Source: Begonia masoniana (lineage: Eukaryota; Streptophyta; Magnoliopsida; Cucurbitales; Begoniaceae). From it: DNA of 64,000 nucleotides. Both the position numbers and the translations under genes were made by a program. Positions 1 through 11,140 of this stretch are shown one piece after another (the first letter of the stretch is position 1; each line of letters begins with the position of its first letter). The notes under the pieces were generated by a model. That model did no database searches and was not told the origin of the DNA. It was given only the letters and a program-made list of their open reading frames with translations. The stretch is taken from positions 21,459,338-21,523,337 of the forward strand of contig CM039505.1 of NCBI GenBank assembly GCA_022432975.1. The letters run 5' to 3'.

Positions 1-1020
1 CGCAACAGCAAAGGTGGGCGCACAACAGCAGCAGGGCGCGCAGGAGACAATTGGGCGTAGCAGGGCGTGCATGAGCCGTAGCAGCAGCAACTGAAGCTAG
101 TGCGCACGGACAGGACGCTGGGCCAAAGAGGCGCGCGCGAGAAGCAATCAGTGCACACATGGCCAATCCATACACTCCAACGGCTATATTTTTGCCAAAG
201 CTTCCAACGGCTATCTAAAGATTTTCTCTTCCTCTTCCTCTGCCGATTCTTCTCTTCTTATTTAAGCTTCCTTGCAAGCTATTGTACAGAAGTTGATTGA
301 TTAAATATTTTGAATAGAAGTTTTACTTCAAGCGTGGTGTTTTCTCCCGTAATCTCAATGCGTCCGAGAGCTTCGATGTTTAGCATCGAGTTGTTCTTCA
401 TTTCCATCCGAGTTCCTGGGTTGCTTGATGGTTCTTACAACCATTCATTCTCTCAAAGTATTCTAAAGGTTGGAAAATAGAAGAAGAATGGAAACCTTGG
501 CCATCTGCTAGAGACTTCTTTGCTCGCAGAGCCGATTTCACCCTAGGGGCGCTGTGGACACCGAACGGGCTAGCATTGGCTTCCTTCATGCTCCATTCAT
601 CCCATCGGAGCCCTCTGAGTAAGTACCACTAGGTATTACTCGCACCCACCTCCATTTCATCATTCGCTTCATTTTCGTTTTCTCCCCTGTTTTTACGTTG
701 TTTTTATTGTCTCTTTGGGGTGTTCTTTTCAGCACCGATCCTCTGTTTCATTTAGTCTTCCACATGCATATTTTCTTGGTCCGTTTTTACGTCAATCTTC
801 TGGTCGTCTCTCAAACAAAAGATTGTTTTTCGTTCAAGTACTGAATCAAAATATGGTAGTATTACTAACCAGAATATCGTAATAGTGATAAAAGTGATGC
901 AGGGCTACTTTTGTTTTAATCTCTTCTTCACAAGCTTGAGATTATCTCTGTGGTAGTACTCACAATTTTTTTGTTATGATTTGAGTGCCACTTGTCTAGC
1001 CTCAAATCTAATTTTGCACG
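1..1020. other. Unassigned repeat-like sequence
   Basis: I see no convincing gene. The first 90 bases are rich in CAG/GCA-type repeats. Around 255-265 a TATTTAAG-like box is followed by pyrimidine-rich sequence, as in LTR promoters. At about 620 there is a GAGTAAGTA-like donor sequence, but no matching exon pair. The short open frames at 100-300 and 398-589 resemble no family I know. The stretch lies just upstream of a copia RNase H tail, so it may be part of the same decayed element, but this is inference. Confidence 0.3.
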
Positions 1021-1024
1021 GTCC

Positions 1025-1200
1025 AAGAAGGTGGAGATGAATTATTATTTTATACGAGAAAAGGTTCTCAACAAGTCCTTACTTTTTAAGTTTACTCCTT
1101 GTGAAGAGCAAATTGTAGATGATCTCACAAAGTCACTATAGCTGTCCATATTTCAAGAGTTTCAGTCAAAGCTCTTACTCCTTCAACGGATCTTCAGGGG
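1025..1200 (+). pseudogene. Ty1/copia RNase H C-terminal remnant
   Basis: The + strand translation shows the standard C-terminal tail of copia RNase H: a short basic/hydrophobic stretch (YYFIREKV), then FTPCEEQIVDDLTKSL, the counterpart of the family motif in which the enzyme tail ends with D-x-(F/L)-TK-(P/S)-L. A stop follows (TAG near 1138), and the expected 'F..f.SKL' segment continues after it in the same frame. No upstream copia frame is visible, so this is a 3' fragment. Its downstream neighbour, solo LTR A1, begins only about 40 bases later and may have inserted into this element. Confidence 0.6.
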
Positions 1201-2037
1201 AGGAAAACTTACAATAGAAGAGAGAAGAGAAAACCAAGTTTGACAGCCCCCAACCCGATCGGGGCCGAGGAGCCATCACTCTGTGACATTTAACAGAAAA
1301 TGAGACCCATTTTTTTGAATAAACAGACGAAGCAGACTGAACTTTTTAAAAAAAACCAACCCTTAAAACTTTATAGAGAGAGAGCGTTCTCTGGAGTTAA
1401 AAGCAAAACGGGAAACGATTAAAATTAGACTACGGAACGAATGACAGAGGGGAATGCAGGGAAACTGGAACACTTAAAGATTTGGACGTAAACCTTCTCT
1501 GGACGAGTGCAGGGGGACAGGGAGAATTGCAAACGGGGATACAGGAATGGACGACTTGACATGCAGTGGGAAACCTAATAAAATAGAAGACAAAATTGGA
1601 AGTCATGCCAAAAGAAAGGCTACAGTGAGTGTCAGGGTCGGGTGATGTAAGGCAAAAGAAGTAAATAAGCTGGGCGGAGAATGTAAATAAACCGGAGCGG
1701 AAGACGTAAATTACAAGCAGAAGTGGACTGTTCACCAGCAGATGTGACTACAGGCAGAAGATTACTGTTCACCGGAGAGGTGAACTGGCGGAAGATAGGG
1801 GCAGATGACGTCAGGCGAAGATGTACTGACGTCAGGCGAAAGATGTAAAGTACAGTGGGCGGAAGATGTAGCCAGATGACGTCAGTCCGGAAGATGTAGC
1901 TGACGTCAGTCCGGAAGATGGAATTTAAGGGCAGCGGTGGATGTGATTTAAAAAGGGCAGCGGTGGATGTGATTTTAAAGGGCAGCGGTGGATGTGATTT
2001 TAAAGGGCAGCGGTGGATGTGATTTAAAAGGGCAACG

Positions 2038-2317
2038 GTGGATGTGAACTACAGACAGAAATGAGTTCACCAGTGGATGTGAACTACAGACAGAAATGAG
2101 TTCACCAGTGGATGTGAACTACAGACAGAAATGAGTTCACCAGTGGATGTGAACTACAGACAGAAATGAGTTCACCAGTGGATGTGAACTACAGACAGAA
2201 ATGAGTTCACCAGTGGATGTGAACTACAGACAGAAATGAGTTCACCAGTGGATGTGAACTACAGACAGAAATGAGTTCACCAGTGGATGTGAACTACAGA
2301 CAGAAATGAGTTCACCG
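2038..2317. repeat. 35-bp tandem repeat, 8 copies
   Basis: Eight head-to-tail units of 35 bp start at 2038, 2073 and every 35 bases thereafter. Each begins GTGGATGTGAACTACAG and contains ATGAGTTCACC. The copies are almost identical, which points to recent amplification. The unit shares its GTGGATGTGA start with the 25-bp unit next to it. Confidence 0.9.
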
Positions 2318-2442
2318 GTGGATGTGATTTTAAAGGGCAGCGGTGGATGTGATTTTAAAGGGCAGCGGTGGATGTGATTTTAAAGGGCAGCGGTGGATGT
2401 GATTTTAAAGGGCAGCGGTGGATGTGATTTTAAAGGGCAGCG
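2318..2442. repeat. 25-bp tandem repeat, 5 copies
   Basis: Five head-to-tail units begin at 2318, 2343, 2368, 2393 and 2418. Each consists of GTGGATGTGATTTTAAAGGG plus CAGCG. Similar 25-bp units also precede the 35-bp array (about 1930-2037) and recur at about 2640-2760, so the two unit types alternate in blocks. Confidence 0.9.
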
Positions 2443-4626
2443 GTGGATGTGATTTTAACTACAGGCAGAAGATTACTGTTCACCGGTAGAGGTGAACTGG
2501 GCGGAAGATAGGGGCAGATGACGTCAGGCGGAAGATGTAGCTGACGTCAGGCGAAAGATGTAAATAAAGTGGGCGGAAGATGTAGGCAGATGACGTCAGT
2601 CGGAAGATGTAGCTGACGTCAGGCGGAAGATGGAATTTTAAGGGCAGCGGTGGATGTGATTTAAAAGGGCAGCGGTGGATGTGATTTTAAAGGGCAGCGG
2701 TGGATGTGATTTTAAAAGGGCAACGGTGGATGTGATTTTAAAAGGGCAACGGTGGATGCATGCAGAAGTGAGTTCACCAGTGGATGTGAACTACAGACAG
2801 AAATGAGTTCACCGGTGGATGTGAACTACAGACAGAAATGAGTTCACCGGTGGATGTGAACTACAGACAGAAATGAGTTCACCAGTGGATGTGAACTACA
2901 GACATAAATGAACTTTAAAGGCAGCGCTGAATGTAATCGGAAGATGTATTTTTAAAGACAAAGTTTGACAACTTTTAACAGGAAGACATACGAACAGGGA
3001 GCATAAAAATAGATGGCATAAAAGTTTCAAATTCTAAAAAAACGATTCAGAACATGATTTTCGGACATAACAGAAAACATGACAAGAGTTTAAGAAATCA
3101 AACTGCATGGATAACTCTAAAACCAGAGACCATCAATGCACAGACCAATAGAGAGAACTCAAGGCAATTCCAGAATATTTCAAAATATATAAATACAACT
3201 GTCAACTACAGAGGTTTTAAATATCAATACAGATGCCATACATCGTTTTAGAATCTCAAAAGCAGTACAGAACTTGGCTTGCATTTCCAGAATTCACCAT
3301 AACATAAGTTTTTAAAACATAACACAAAACTTTAAAACCTCATTCTCTCTGGTCAGGAATATGTCTAGCTGCCACAACCAAACCCCATGAGCTCGATCCG
3401 CCAACTACATCAAATCATCATCTTGAGGCTACAATGTCCTCATCCGGAGGATCCATACATACAACAGGGAGTTCAACTATGAGCCTAGAGCTCAGTAAGA
3501 ACATATAAATGCAGTGATGCATATGCTATGCATGAATTTTAAGAATACACTGACAGAACATTACATTACGTTTCACTGGTAGAGGGGTATAAGTAGGGCT
3601 TATAGGGGAACTGACAAGTGTACGACAGACACAAACAGATATACAAAATATAACAGAACGGAACAGAACAGAATAGCACACTAGGCCAGTCCCCGTCCCG
3701 CACTTAACCAATACATTACAGTTAGATTTTATCTTTCTTAGCTTCAAACCGTGTACAGAAAATATTTTGCATGAACTTTCGGGAAAATCGTGTATGCATG
3801 GACATTTACAGTGCTTAAAATTTAAAACAGCAGACAACAAAAATAGCACAACAGAACCTAAAGAGAAAAACAGACGACTCGGAATATAACTCCAACTTAT
3901 CTACCCAAAACCTCCCGACAGAAGTGAAATCCTAGAGTCTCTGTGATGTAGGGCCTTAAGGGCCAACCTACGGGTATGAACTTACTTGTTTGCTGCGGAG
4001 TTGAGAGTCTTGAACGTGTTGCCTCGGTGATGCACGGACCTATGACGTGCACGAAAAGGAAAATCAACAAGCTGCAAATGCTAACTAATAACTTAGTAGA
4101 ATAAGCTTTAAACTCCATTCAAACCTTTAGAAAACAAACCAACGTGTTTTCATGTAAAAACAGTGAGTTCACTCCAAATTATCGTAACCTTAAGCTCCAA
4201 CAAAACTCACATTTGAACTTATTCAAACTCGTTAACTTTAGCAGATGTTTACCTTAGGCAGAGAAACAGGAGAATGGAAGTCTTTTGGAAAGGTTGCAAT
4301 CGCCTAAAGGAGAGAAAACAGAGAGCAGTGGAAAGAAGCAGATGAGAAATGAGGGTTTCACGTAGGAGGAAAGAGAAGAAGAACATGGCTTCTTCAACAA
4401 GTTGCCAAGTGTCAAGCACTCATTAGTTCCCTCCCACCAACCTTAATTGTTTTCCTAATTTGCCCTTCCATTGGTTTCCAACTAATTTGTTAATTAGTTA
4501 ATCAATTCAGTTTTTCCATTAAACACTCTGATAAATTCATTAAAACATTCATTGTATTAATGTAATCATTTATTCCGCTAAATGAATTCTGGGAATATTT
4601 ACATGGCAAAAATGCCGGGTGTTACA

Positions 4627-4798
4627 CAAACCAAAACACTACGCGCCGAGGCGACAAACTTTTTTCCATTCAATATAACATTATGCAACATCCAGACCTT
4701 GCAGAGGTCGACACTTTAGAGCAGGAGTGAACCCTTGTTCGCTTTTGTTTGAACAAGGGTCGACTTCCCAGTCGACACTTGTAGGCTGATGGCAATCT
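4627..4798. other. Spacer between A1 and A2 with GTCGACACTT motifs
   Basis: This short stretch lies between two oppositely oriented solo LTRs. It contains the motif GTCGACACTT twice (about 4707 and 4771). The same motif recurs on the far side of A2, which suggests that A2 inserted into one continuous older repeat. No gene is seen. Confidence 0.5.
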
Positions 4799-7527
4799 TG
4801 TAACACCCGGCATTTTTGCCATGTAATAGTTTTTCCCGGATCGTTTAAACGGGATTAATATTATATTAATACAATGAATATTTTGGTTAAAATGGTGGAA
4901 TGTTTGAGGGAAAACCAAACTAAGTGTAATCAAGACAAGCCAATTAGGTTAAAAGCTAATGGAAGGGTAAATGTGGAAGTGATTATGGTAGGTGGAAGCA
5001 AACCAATGGATGAGTGCCAAGTGGCAACTTGTTGAAGAAGATATGTCTTCTCTTCCTCCTACGTGAAGCTCACTTCTACCTCCCCTTTCTGTTTTCTCTC
5101 TTCCAGGCGATTGAAACAAAACTTCCACACTTTGTTTCTCCAGCATTTCTCCGTTTTTTTTCAGCAAAGGTGAGCGTCTTTTAACGCTAACAAGTTTGGA
5201 CAAGTTTAAAGTGAGTTTTTACCGAAGTTTAGGGTTTCAGTTTTGGGTGAAAACTCACTGTTTTGGATGAAAACACGTTGGTGTGTTTTCTAAAGTGTTT
5301 TAAGTGTGTTTGCTGCGTTTCCTACGTGATATTAGTTAGCATTTGTAGCGTTTAAATTCTGTACATTCATGTTACAGATCCGAACTCTCCAGGGACGTTC
5401 GAGTACACTGCATTGCCGCAAACAGGTAAGTTCATAACTGAGAGTTGGCCCTTAAGGCCCTACATCACGGAGGTACTAGGTTTTCAGTCTCAGTCGGGTG
5501 GTTCTGGGTAGAAAAAGTATAGTTTATGTTCTGAGATGTCATAGTTTTGCTTCACAGTATAGTCTGTTATTTCTGTTGTCTGCTATATTAACTGTAAGCA
5601 CTGTGAATGTTCATGCATACACGATTTTTCTGAAAGCTCATGCAAAACTGTTTTCTGTACACTGTCTCAAACTAAACAAGATAAAATCTGACTGTCTGTA
5701 ATGTATTGGTTAAGTGTGGGACGGGGACTGGCCCTCTGGTTTTATCCCTCCCTGGGAATCTGAAAATGAATTGTCCCTAGCAAGGACCCTCTGGTTTTAT
5801 CCCTCCCTGGGAGACTGAAAATCTGCTGTGCCTGATAGTGCACCCTCTGTTTGCCAGTTCCCCTATAAGCCCCACTTATACCCCTCTGCCACTGAAATGT
5901 AAAGTTCTGTTCTGTCACTGTATTCTGAAAACTGCATGCATAGCATTTTGCATCACTGCATCTGTATTATGTTCTTACTGAGTTTTAGACTCATAGGTGA
6001 ACTCTCTGATGTAGGTACTGAACCTGAAACCGAGGTCTTTGTGCCTCAATCTGATGAGTAGATGGCTGGTGGCTCGAGCTCAGGGGGGGGTTGGCTGCTT
6101 CAGTCAGGCATAAAATTCTTTTCTGAGGTTTAAGTATTTAAAGTAAATCATATATCTGTAAACTTTACTGGATTCTGGTGTTTAATAAAAAAATTCTGTC
6201 GAAAACTTCTGTTTGAGAGTTTTCTGTAAATATATGTTAGGTCCTGCACTGTCTTTGAAATTTTGAAACAATGTATAGATTCTGTTTCAATGTTTAAAAA
6301 CCGCTGTATTTGACAGTTAAGTTGGTATTCTAAAGTATTCTGGAATTCGTTCGGGATATTCTCTGAAAATTTGTGCATGGATCATCTCTGGTTATGGAGT
6401 AATCCTTGTAGTTGTTTTCCTGAATTTCTGTTAGGCTTTCTAGCTTCTGTCATGTTCTAAAATTGTGCTTAGAATCGGGTTTGAAGGTTTGAAGCCTTTA
6501 TGCCGTCTGTTTGAAGTTATCGGTTGTATGTCTTTCTGTCAAGAAGTGTAATTCTGCCTTTAAAACTATGTCTTCCGATTTCATCTATCGGGGCATTTTG
6601 CATGCATCTGCCGTACTTAATGTTTCTCCTTGTGTTTTTACTCCTTCGATAACTGTAACCCTTTTCTGAGTCTAAGTCTAAACTTCATCTACCGATGGAT
6701 GCTGTACACGTTTGTCTTATTCCCATCCACTGCCAAACAATAGTTCTGTTTAGGCATTTTTTTTTTCCTGCCGATTCTGTCTGCTGCCTATATCTGCCGA
6801 TGACGTCATCCCCTCTTCCGATGACGTCATCACACATCGATTCAGCTTTACTTAGCATCTATCGCTGACGTCATCCATCTACCGGCTGCCGTCATCACCC
6901 TCTGCCGGTTTCGTTTAATGCCTGTTCCATGCCGATGACGTCATCACATATTCCGATGACTTTAGAACATACGTGATGACGTCATCACCTTCTGCCGATT
7001 ATGTCTAACACCCGTACCTGCCGATGACGTCATCACACAAAAAAAAAATCCGATTTCTCTTGCTGCCTGCATCTTCCGGCCATGCCATCTGCCGATGCCT
7101 TCCGCCAGTTCTGTTTATTTTTTTTATTTATTTCATTTCTTCTGCTTCTCTTCTGTTACTCATTTTAAATTCCGACTTTTGTTCACTGTGTTTCCTGTTT
7201 TCTTCTCAATACAAAGGTTGTCTTCCTCCTCTGCTTCCTGTTTTCTCCTGTTTATTATTTCTGTGGTTCAAAAATCTATAACTCTTCTGATTTGTTCCAA
7301 GCATTCTGACTCTCTTCTGCTGTTCACTCTGTAATTCAGTTTTAATTGTTTTACCTAGTTTTGATTTCGAATTTCAGAGAGCTCCCTCTCTCTGTGTTTC
7401 TCTGTTAAAGGTTAGACTGTTCTGTTCCGTAAAACAAAAAAAAATAGTCACCCATTTCTGTTATCTGTCCCGAAGTGACGGCTCCGATCCCGGACTCCGA
7501 TCGGGATTCCGGTTTCGGGCTGTCACA
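4799..7527 (+). mobile_element. Solo LTR, family A copy 2 (A2)
   Basis: A 2,729-bp element starting TGTAACACCCGG and ending GGGCTGTCACA. It is flanked by a near-perfect 5-bp target duplication (aatct at 4794-4798, aatcc at 7528-7532). It has no coding domain and appears to be a solo LTR left by recombination between two LTRs, or a non-autonomous element. Internal features are a GGCC/GGCC hairpin at 5447-5459, a direct duplication near 5740-5840 (CCTCTGGTTTTATCCCTCCC twice), and six TGACGTCA palindromes at 6801-7032. It is homologous to A1 and opposite to it in orientation. Confidence 0.8.
6801..7032. promoter_or_regulatory. Cluster of six TGACGTCA palindromes in A2
   Basis: Perfect TGACGTCA sites occur at about 6801, 6822, 6866, 6936, 6977 and 7025, most followed by TC and preceded by CCGA. 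TGACGTCA is the palindromic core bound by plant bZIP factors of the TGA/CRE-binding type (established knowledge). Similar sites appear in A1 (about 1806-1905 and 2518-2620) and in family D (about 36089 and 36125). That they act as an enhancer is inferred. Confidence 0.6.
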
Positions 7528-8885
7528 AATCCACCGATCGACACTTATAGGGTTGACCCTTAAACCTCTTGGGTCTTGGCAGCGGTCGACACTTTACCAA
7601 TGCGGCCGTCAGTTCTAGGTGTCAACTGACCTCAGAAAGAGGTTGACGCCTCAACGACTCTATTTCTAACAACAAGGTTCAAAGTTTCGACCGACCTTCC
7701 ACAACGATCGACACTTTGGCGATTTCTAGCAATGAAAAGTCAGGGAAATCACCTATCTTTGCCGTTTCTCACCACGAATCAACCAAATAAATTATACAAA
7801 CTTTAAATCTACTAAAATAGACCAAACATAACTCACAGATTCGAGTTTCCAATTTTGAATTCGAATTCAACAAAAGTTTCAAACTTAAAACAGCAAGAAA
7901 AACTTACCAACTCTTGAAATTCTTTCTCGAAAGATGATGCTCGGAGCCTCGCGAACAAGTCTCTAGCCTTAGAATGCAAAGGTGTGCGTCAACGAAATAC
8001 AACACACTCTCTCTCTTTTTTCTCCTTCACTACCGCGTCAAAAATGAAAGAGGGTTGGGTTTCTCCCCCCTTTCTAGTAAAAAATAACTTTTATTTAATT
8101 TCTTTCATTTATTTTGTTTAAATAAAGATTATTTAAATTAACTAAAAATATTTGACAACTCCAAACGTTATCTTAGTTCTTACAAAAGGTAAATCTCAAA
8201 TTATCCAATATTATTTTCGCTAATTTAACCACACAGTAACTTCCCAAATTACTGATTTGACTAGTTGACCGAAAAATCCAACATGACCATAACACAACAA
8301 CATAAGTCAACTCATGACACGTTGATTGACAACACGCAAAAAATTAACACGTAAAATTTAATTAATAATATACCAATTTTTACATAACTTGATTTCTAAT
8401 TGGGTCGAGTCAATGAACTTGTTTGTGCATCTCAATTTAAGATTCTACTTTAAAGTTAAAAATAATGTTTGAATTACAAAATTCATTATTGTCAAGATCT
8501 GATCCGCCCCGGCCGGACCCTGACGGAACATCGGATTCTCCAATAAAATTTTCCCTTACTCGTCACATAACATTTATATATATACATCTACAATTACATA
8601 TTGTTCACATATATAAATACTCACTCTTATATCATTAACCGAAAATGTAATTACAAATTCAAACCGATACAGTAATAAAGGTTCGAACCATTACAATTAT
8701 ACCTTGATTTTAAGTTAGTGAATTTTTTCTATGGTTGTAATTTTTTTAAAAGAATTTCTATGTAAATTTAGGTATCTCGTTTATCGCATTTTTCTGTTTT
8801 GGTTAATGGTTTGATTTTCTAAAAAATTAATTTAAAATAATTAAAAGATTTATAATCAATCATTAATTTTTTTCTATACTTGTCA
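7528..8885. other. AT-rich intergenic sequence, no gene seen
   Basis: The first 230 bases contain three more (G/A)TCGACACTT motifs (about 7540, 7588, 7708). Beyond about 7,770 the sequence is AT-rich with no protein family recognisable on either strand. A GC-rich patch near 8500-8540 (GATCCGCCCCGGCCGGACC) resembles the ends of long LTRs in this window but could not be assigned. Confidence 0.4.
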
Positions 8886-8894
8886 ATAAAAATA

Positions 8895-9412
8895 GAGTAA
8901 AATACAATTTGGTCCCTACAACTAGGTGAAATGGGAAATTTACACCGTAAACTTAGATAATAGGCAAGAACAACCTTAATGTATTGATAATAAACAATAT
9001 GACCCCTATCATCATAATTTTCGTCAAAAAGTAATATTTTTTTACTTTTTCATTTTTTTCCTCGAAATGCCCCTTACTGGACCGAACTGGACCGGATTGG
9101 TTCAGCTAATTGCACTCTGGTTTTTTATTTTTTTTTAAATTCTATTCTCTTAGTCTTCTTTTTTCGAGAAATATGATTAAAAAAAATCAGAGTAGAATTA
9201 GTCGAACCGGTCTAGTTCGGTTCGGATCCAGTGAGGGCATTTCGGAAAAAAAAAATAAACAAGTGAAAAAATGTTACTTTTTGATGAAAATATGACGGTA
9301 GGGGCCATATTACCCATTATCAATACATTAAGGTTGTTCTTGCCTATTATTCAAGTTTACGATGTAAATTGCCCATTTCACCTAGTTGTAGGGGTCAAAT
9401 TGCACTTTACCC
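8895..9412. mobile_element. Mutator-like MITE with long terminal inverted repeats
   Basis: The two ends form a long inverted repeat of about 190 bases per arm. The left arm contains CAATTTGGTCCCTACAACTA and the right arm its near-exact reverse complement (TAGTTGTAGGGGTCAAATTG). A perfect 9-bp direct duplication, ATAAAAATA, flanks the element at 8886-8894 and 9413-9421; 9 bp is the usual Mutator/MULE target duplication. The 518-bp length and lack of a transposase make it a non-autonomous MITE. The centre holds ACCGAACTGGACCGG-type sequence and its complement, so the whole element could fold into one hairpin. Confidence 0.85.
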
Positions 9413-9421
9413 ATAAAAATA

Positions 9422-10150
9422 CTAAAGAGCTAAAGCACAACGATAAAATCTCGGACAATTTCATGATGTAACATTCACAATGAGACATATTCGTTTAGAT
9501 CACCAGTTGAATTTTTTTTTATTTTTTTCTATTATATAGTTTGCATTATATTCATTCAAGACTTATTATAGCGCATGTAGCAGATGTAAGGATAAATTTT
9601 ATCGTACTAGCTAAGTTTCACATGCATTTTCGTTAATTCTAGAGCGTAGTTTTATGACCTTTTCTTTTATTACTTTTCTCATTTGGGTATTGACTTGGTT
9701 TTTTGTTTGACAATTCCAATGTGTCCCACCTAAATATTCATGTGTTAGGACCATCATTGCTTAGGTCACTCATAATATTCATTTTCGTTGACACGATCAA
9801 TCCAACCACAAAAATGACCAACTCAAGTTTGATTTGTTCCTAATCATCATGAAGTTTTATTTATTAGATTTTAAATGTGAGAATTAGGATGCATCTTATC
9901 AAAATGTATTAATTAAAAAATAATGAAATAAAATAAAGAATTATTTATGTACTGATTTTAAGTATCATTATTAAGGTCCATTTAAGATTGTCGTAGCTTT
10001 TTTAATAATCAATATTACTTGTGCGTTTAAAATAATAAGACGTGCAACAATTGCTTTATAAGTTAATTTCTGAAAATGATTTGTCAATTTTAATAACTAA
10101 CAAATTATAATATTTAACTGTTGCCACGAGTGGTGGCTTGGATATTTCTT
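9422..10150. other. AT-rich intergenic sequence, no gene seen
   Basis: Very AT-rich sequence without an open frame of recognisable family on either strand. It lies between the Mutator-like MITE and the large foldback upstream of the MCTP gene. Confidence 0.5.
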
Positions 10151-10159
10151 TAAATATAT

Positions 10160-11140
10160 TTTTTTGGGTTTTTTTAAAAAAAAAAACCTCAAAATTTGGG
10201 TTTTTTTTTTTAAAAAAAAACCTTAAATTTTACTATTCATCGAAAAAAACCTCAAAGTATCAAAAATAGGCAATTTGAACATTTTTGTCCGGACTAAGTA
10301 CCGGCCTCCCCTTTTTTTCTACTAAATGACAAATTGATTTTTAAAAAATATCAAACGATATTCAATTTATTTGAAATTTTTATCACATGTTCATCACATT
10401 GTGAGAAGATAGTGTGAAAATTTTCGTGATTTTATAACAATTGTATGAGTTATTATAATTTTAGTTAATTATTTTATACAAAAATTATAATAAATCGTAC
10501 AAATATTAGAAAATCACGATAATTCTCAGTTTATCTGCCCATGATGTGTTGAATATGTGCTAAAAATTTCAAGTAAATTGAATAACGTTTGTTATTTTTT
10601 TAAAATTAATTCAAGTAAATTGAATAGCGTTTGATATTTTTTTAAAATTAATTTATAAATTTTAAAAAAATACTAAATGTTATTCAATTTATTTGAAATT
10701 TTTACTACATGCTCACCATATCATGAGAAGATAATTGGAGAATTTTCGTGATTTTCTAACACTTGTACGATTTATTATAACTGTTTTATAAAATAATTAA
10801 CTAAAATTATAATAAATCAGTACAAGTGTTATAAAATCTCGAAAATTTTCACACTATCTTCCCACACTGTGATGCACATGTCGTAAAAATTTCAAGTACA
10901 TTGAATATCGTTTGATATTTTTTTAAAATCAATTCGTCATTTAGCAGAAAAAAAGGGGAGGTCGACCTGTCCAATTGGACAGGCCTGCCTCTCTGCGCAG
11001 GCCAATACCCAGTCCAGACTAAAAGATTTAAATTGCCTATTTTTGGATATTTTGAAATTTTTTTCGATGAATAATAAAATTTAATATTTTTTTAAAAAAA
11101 ACCCAAACTTTAAGGTTTTTTAAAAAAAATCCTATTTTTT
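10160..11140. repeat. ~1-kb foldback (inverted repeat) upstream of the MCTP gene
   Basis: The left half (TTTAAAAAAAACCT runs, a CATCGAAAAAAACCTCAAA stretch, GGCAATTTGAAC, then ACTAAATGACAAATTGATTT) is mirrored in reverse complement by the right half (AATTCGTCATTTAG, AAATTGCCTATTTTTGG, TTTTTTTCGATGAATAATAA and A-runs ending near 11130). A second inverted repeat is nested inside: copies of TTGAATAGCGTTTGATATTT and its complement, and GAAGATAGTGTGAAAATTTT against its complement near 10850. No transposase frame and no clear target duplication were found. It is either a foldback/MITE-like DNA element or a potential long hairpin transcript. Confidence 0.7.

Larger units (their letters stand above)
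1738..2936. repeat. Higher-order tandem repeat region inside A1
   Basis: A segment of about 200 bp with TGACGTCA palindromes and GGCGGAAGATGTA motifs (about 1738-1935) is followed by short-unit arrays. The whole arrangement then repeats from about 2457. The larger period is therefore near 720 bp, with smaller units of 25 and 35 bp nested inside. This explains why A1 is longer than its partner A2. Confidence 0.8.
1239..4626 (-). mobile_element. Solo LTR, family A copy 1 (A1)
   Basis: Read on the - strand, the element starts at 4626 with TGTAACACCCGGCATTTTTG and ends near 1239 with the reverse complement of TTTGACAGCCC. The same two ends, in the opposite orientation, bound A2 at 4799-7527. The element holds no coding domain and looks like a long LTR of the Ty3/gypsy class with TGTAACAC termini. 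It is about 650 bp longer than A2 because of internal tandem arrays (1738-2936). It carries the GGCC-loop-GGCC hairpin at 3952-3964 shared by the other LTR families. I could not find a clean 5-bp target duplication (ccaag against caaac), so the 1239 end is uncertain by a few bases. Confidence 0.65.
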
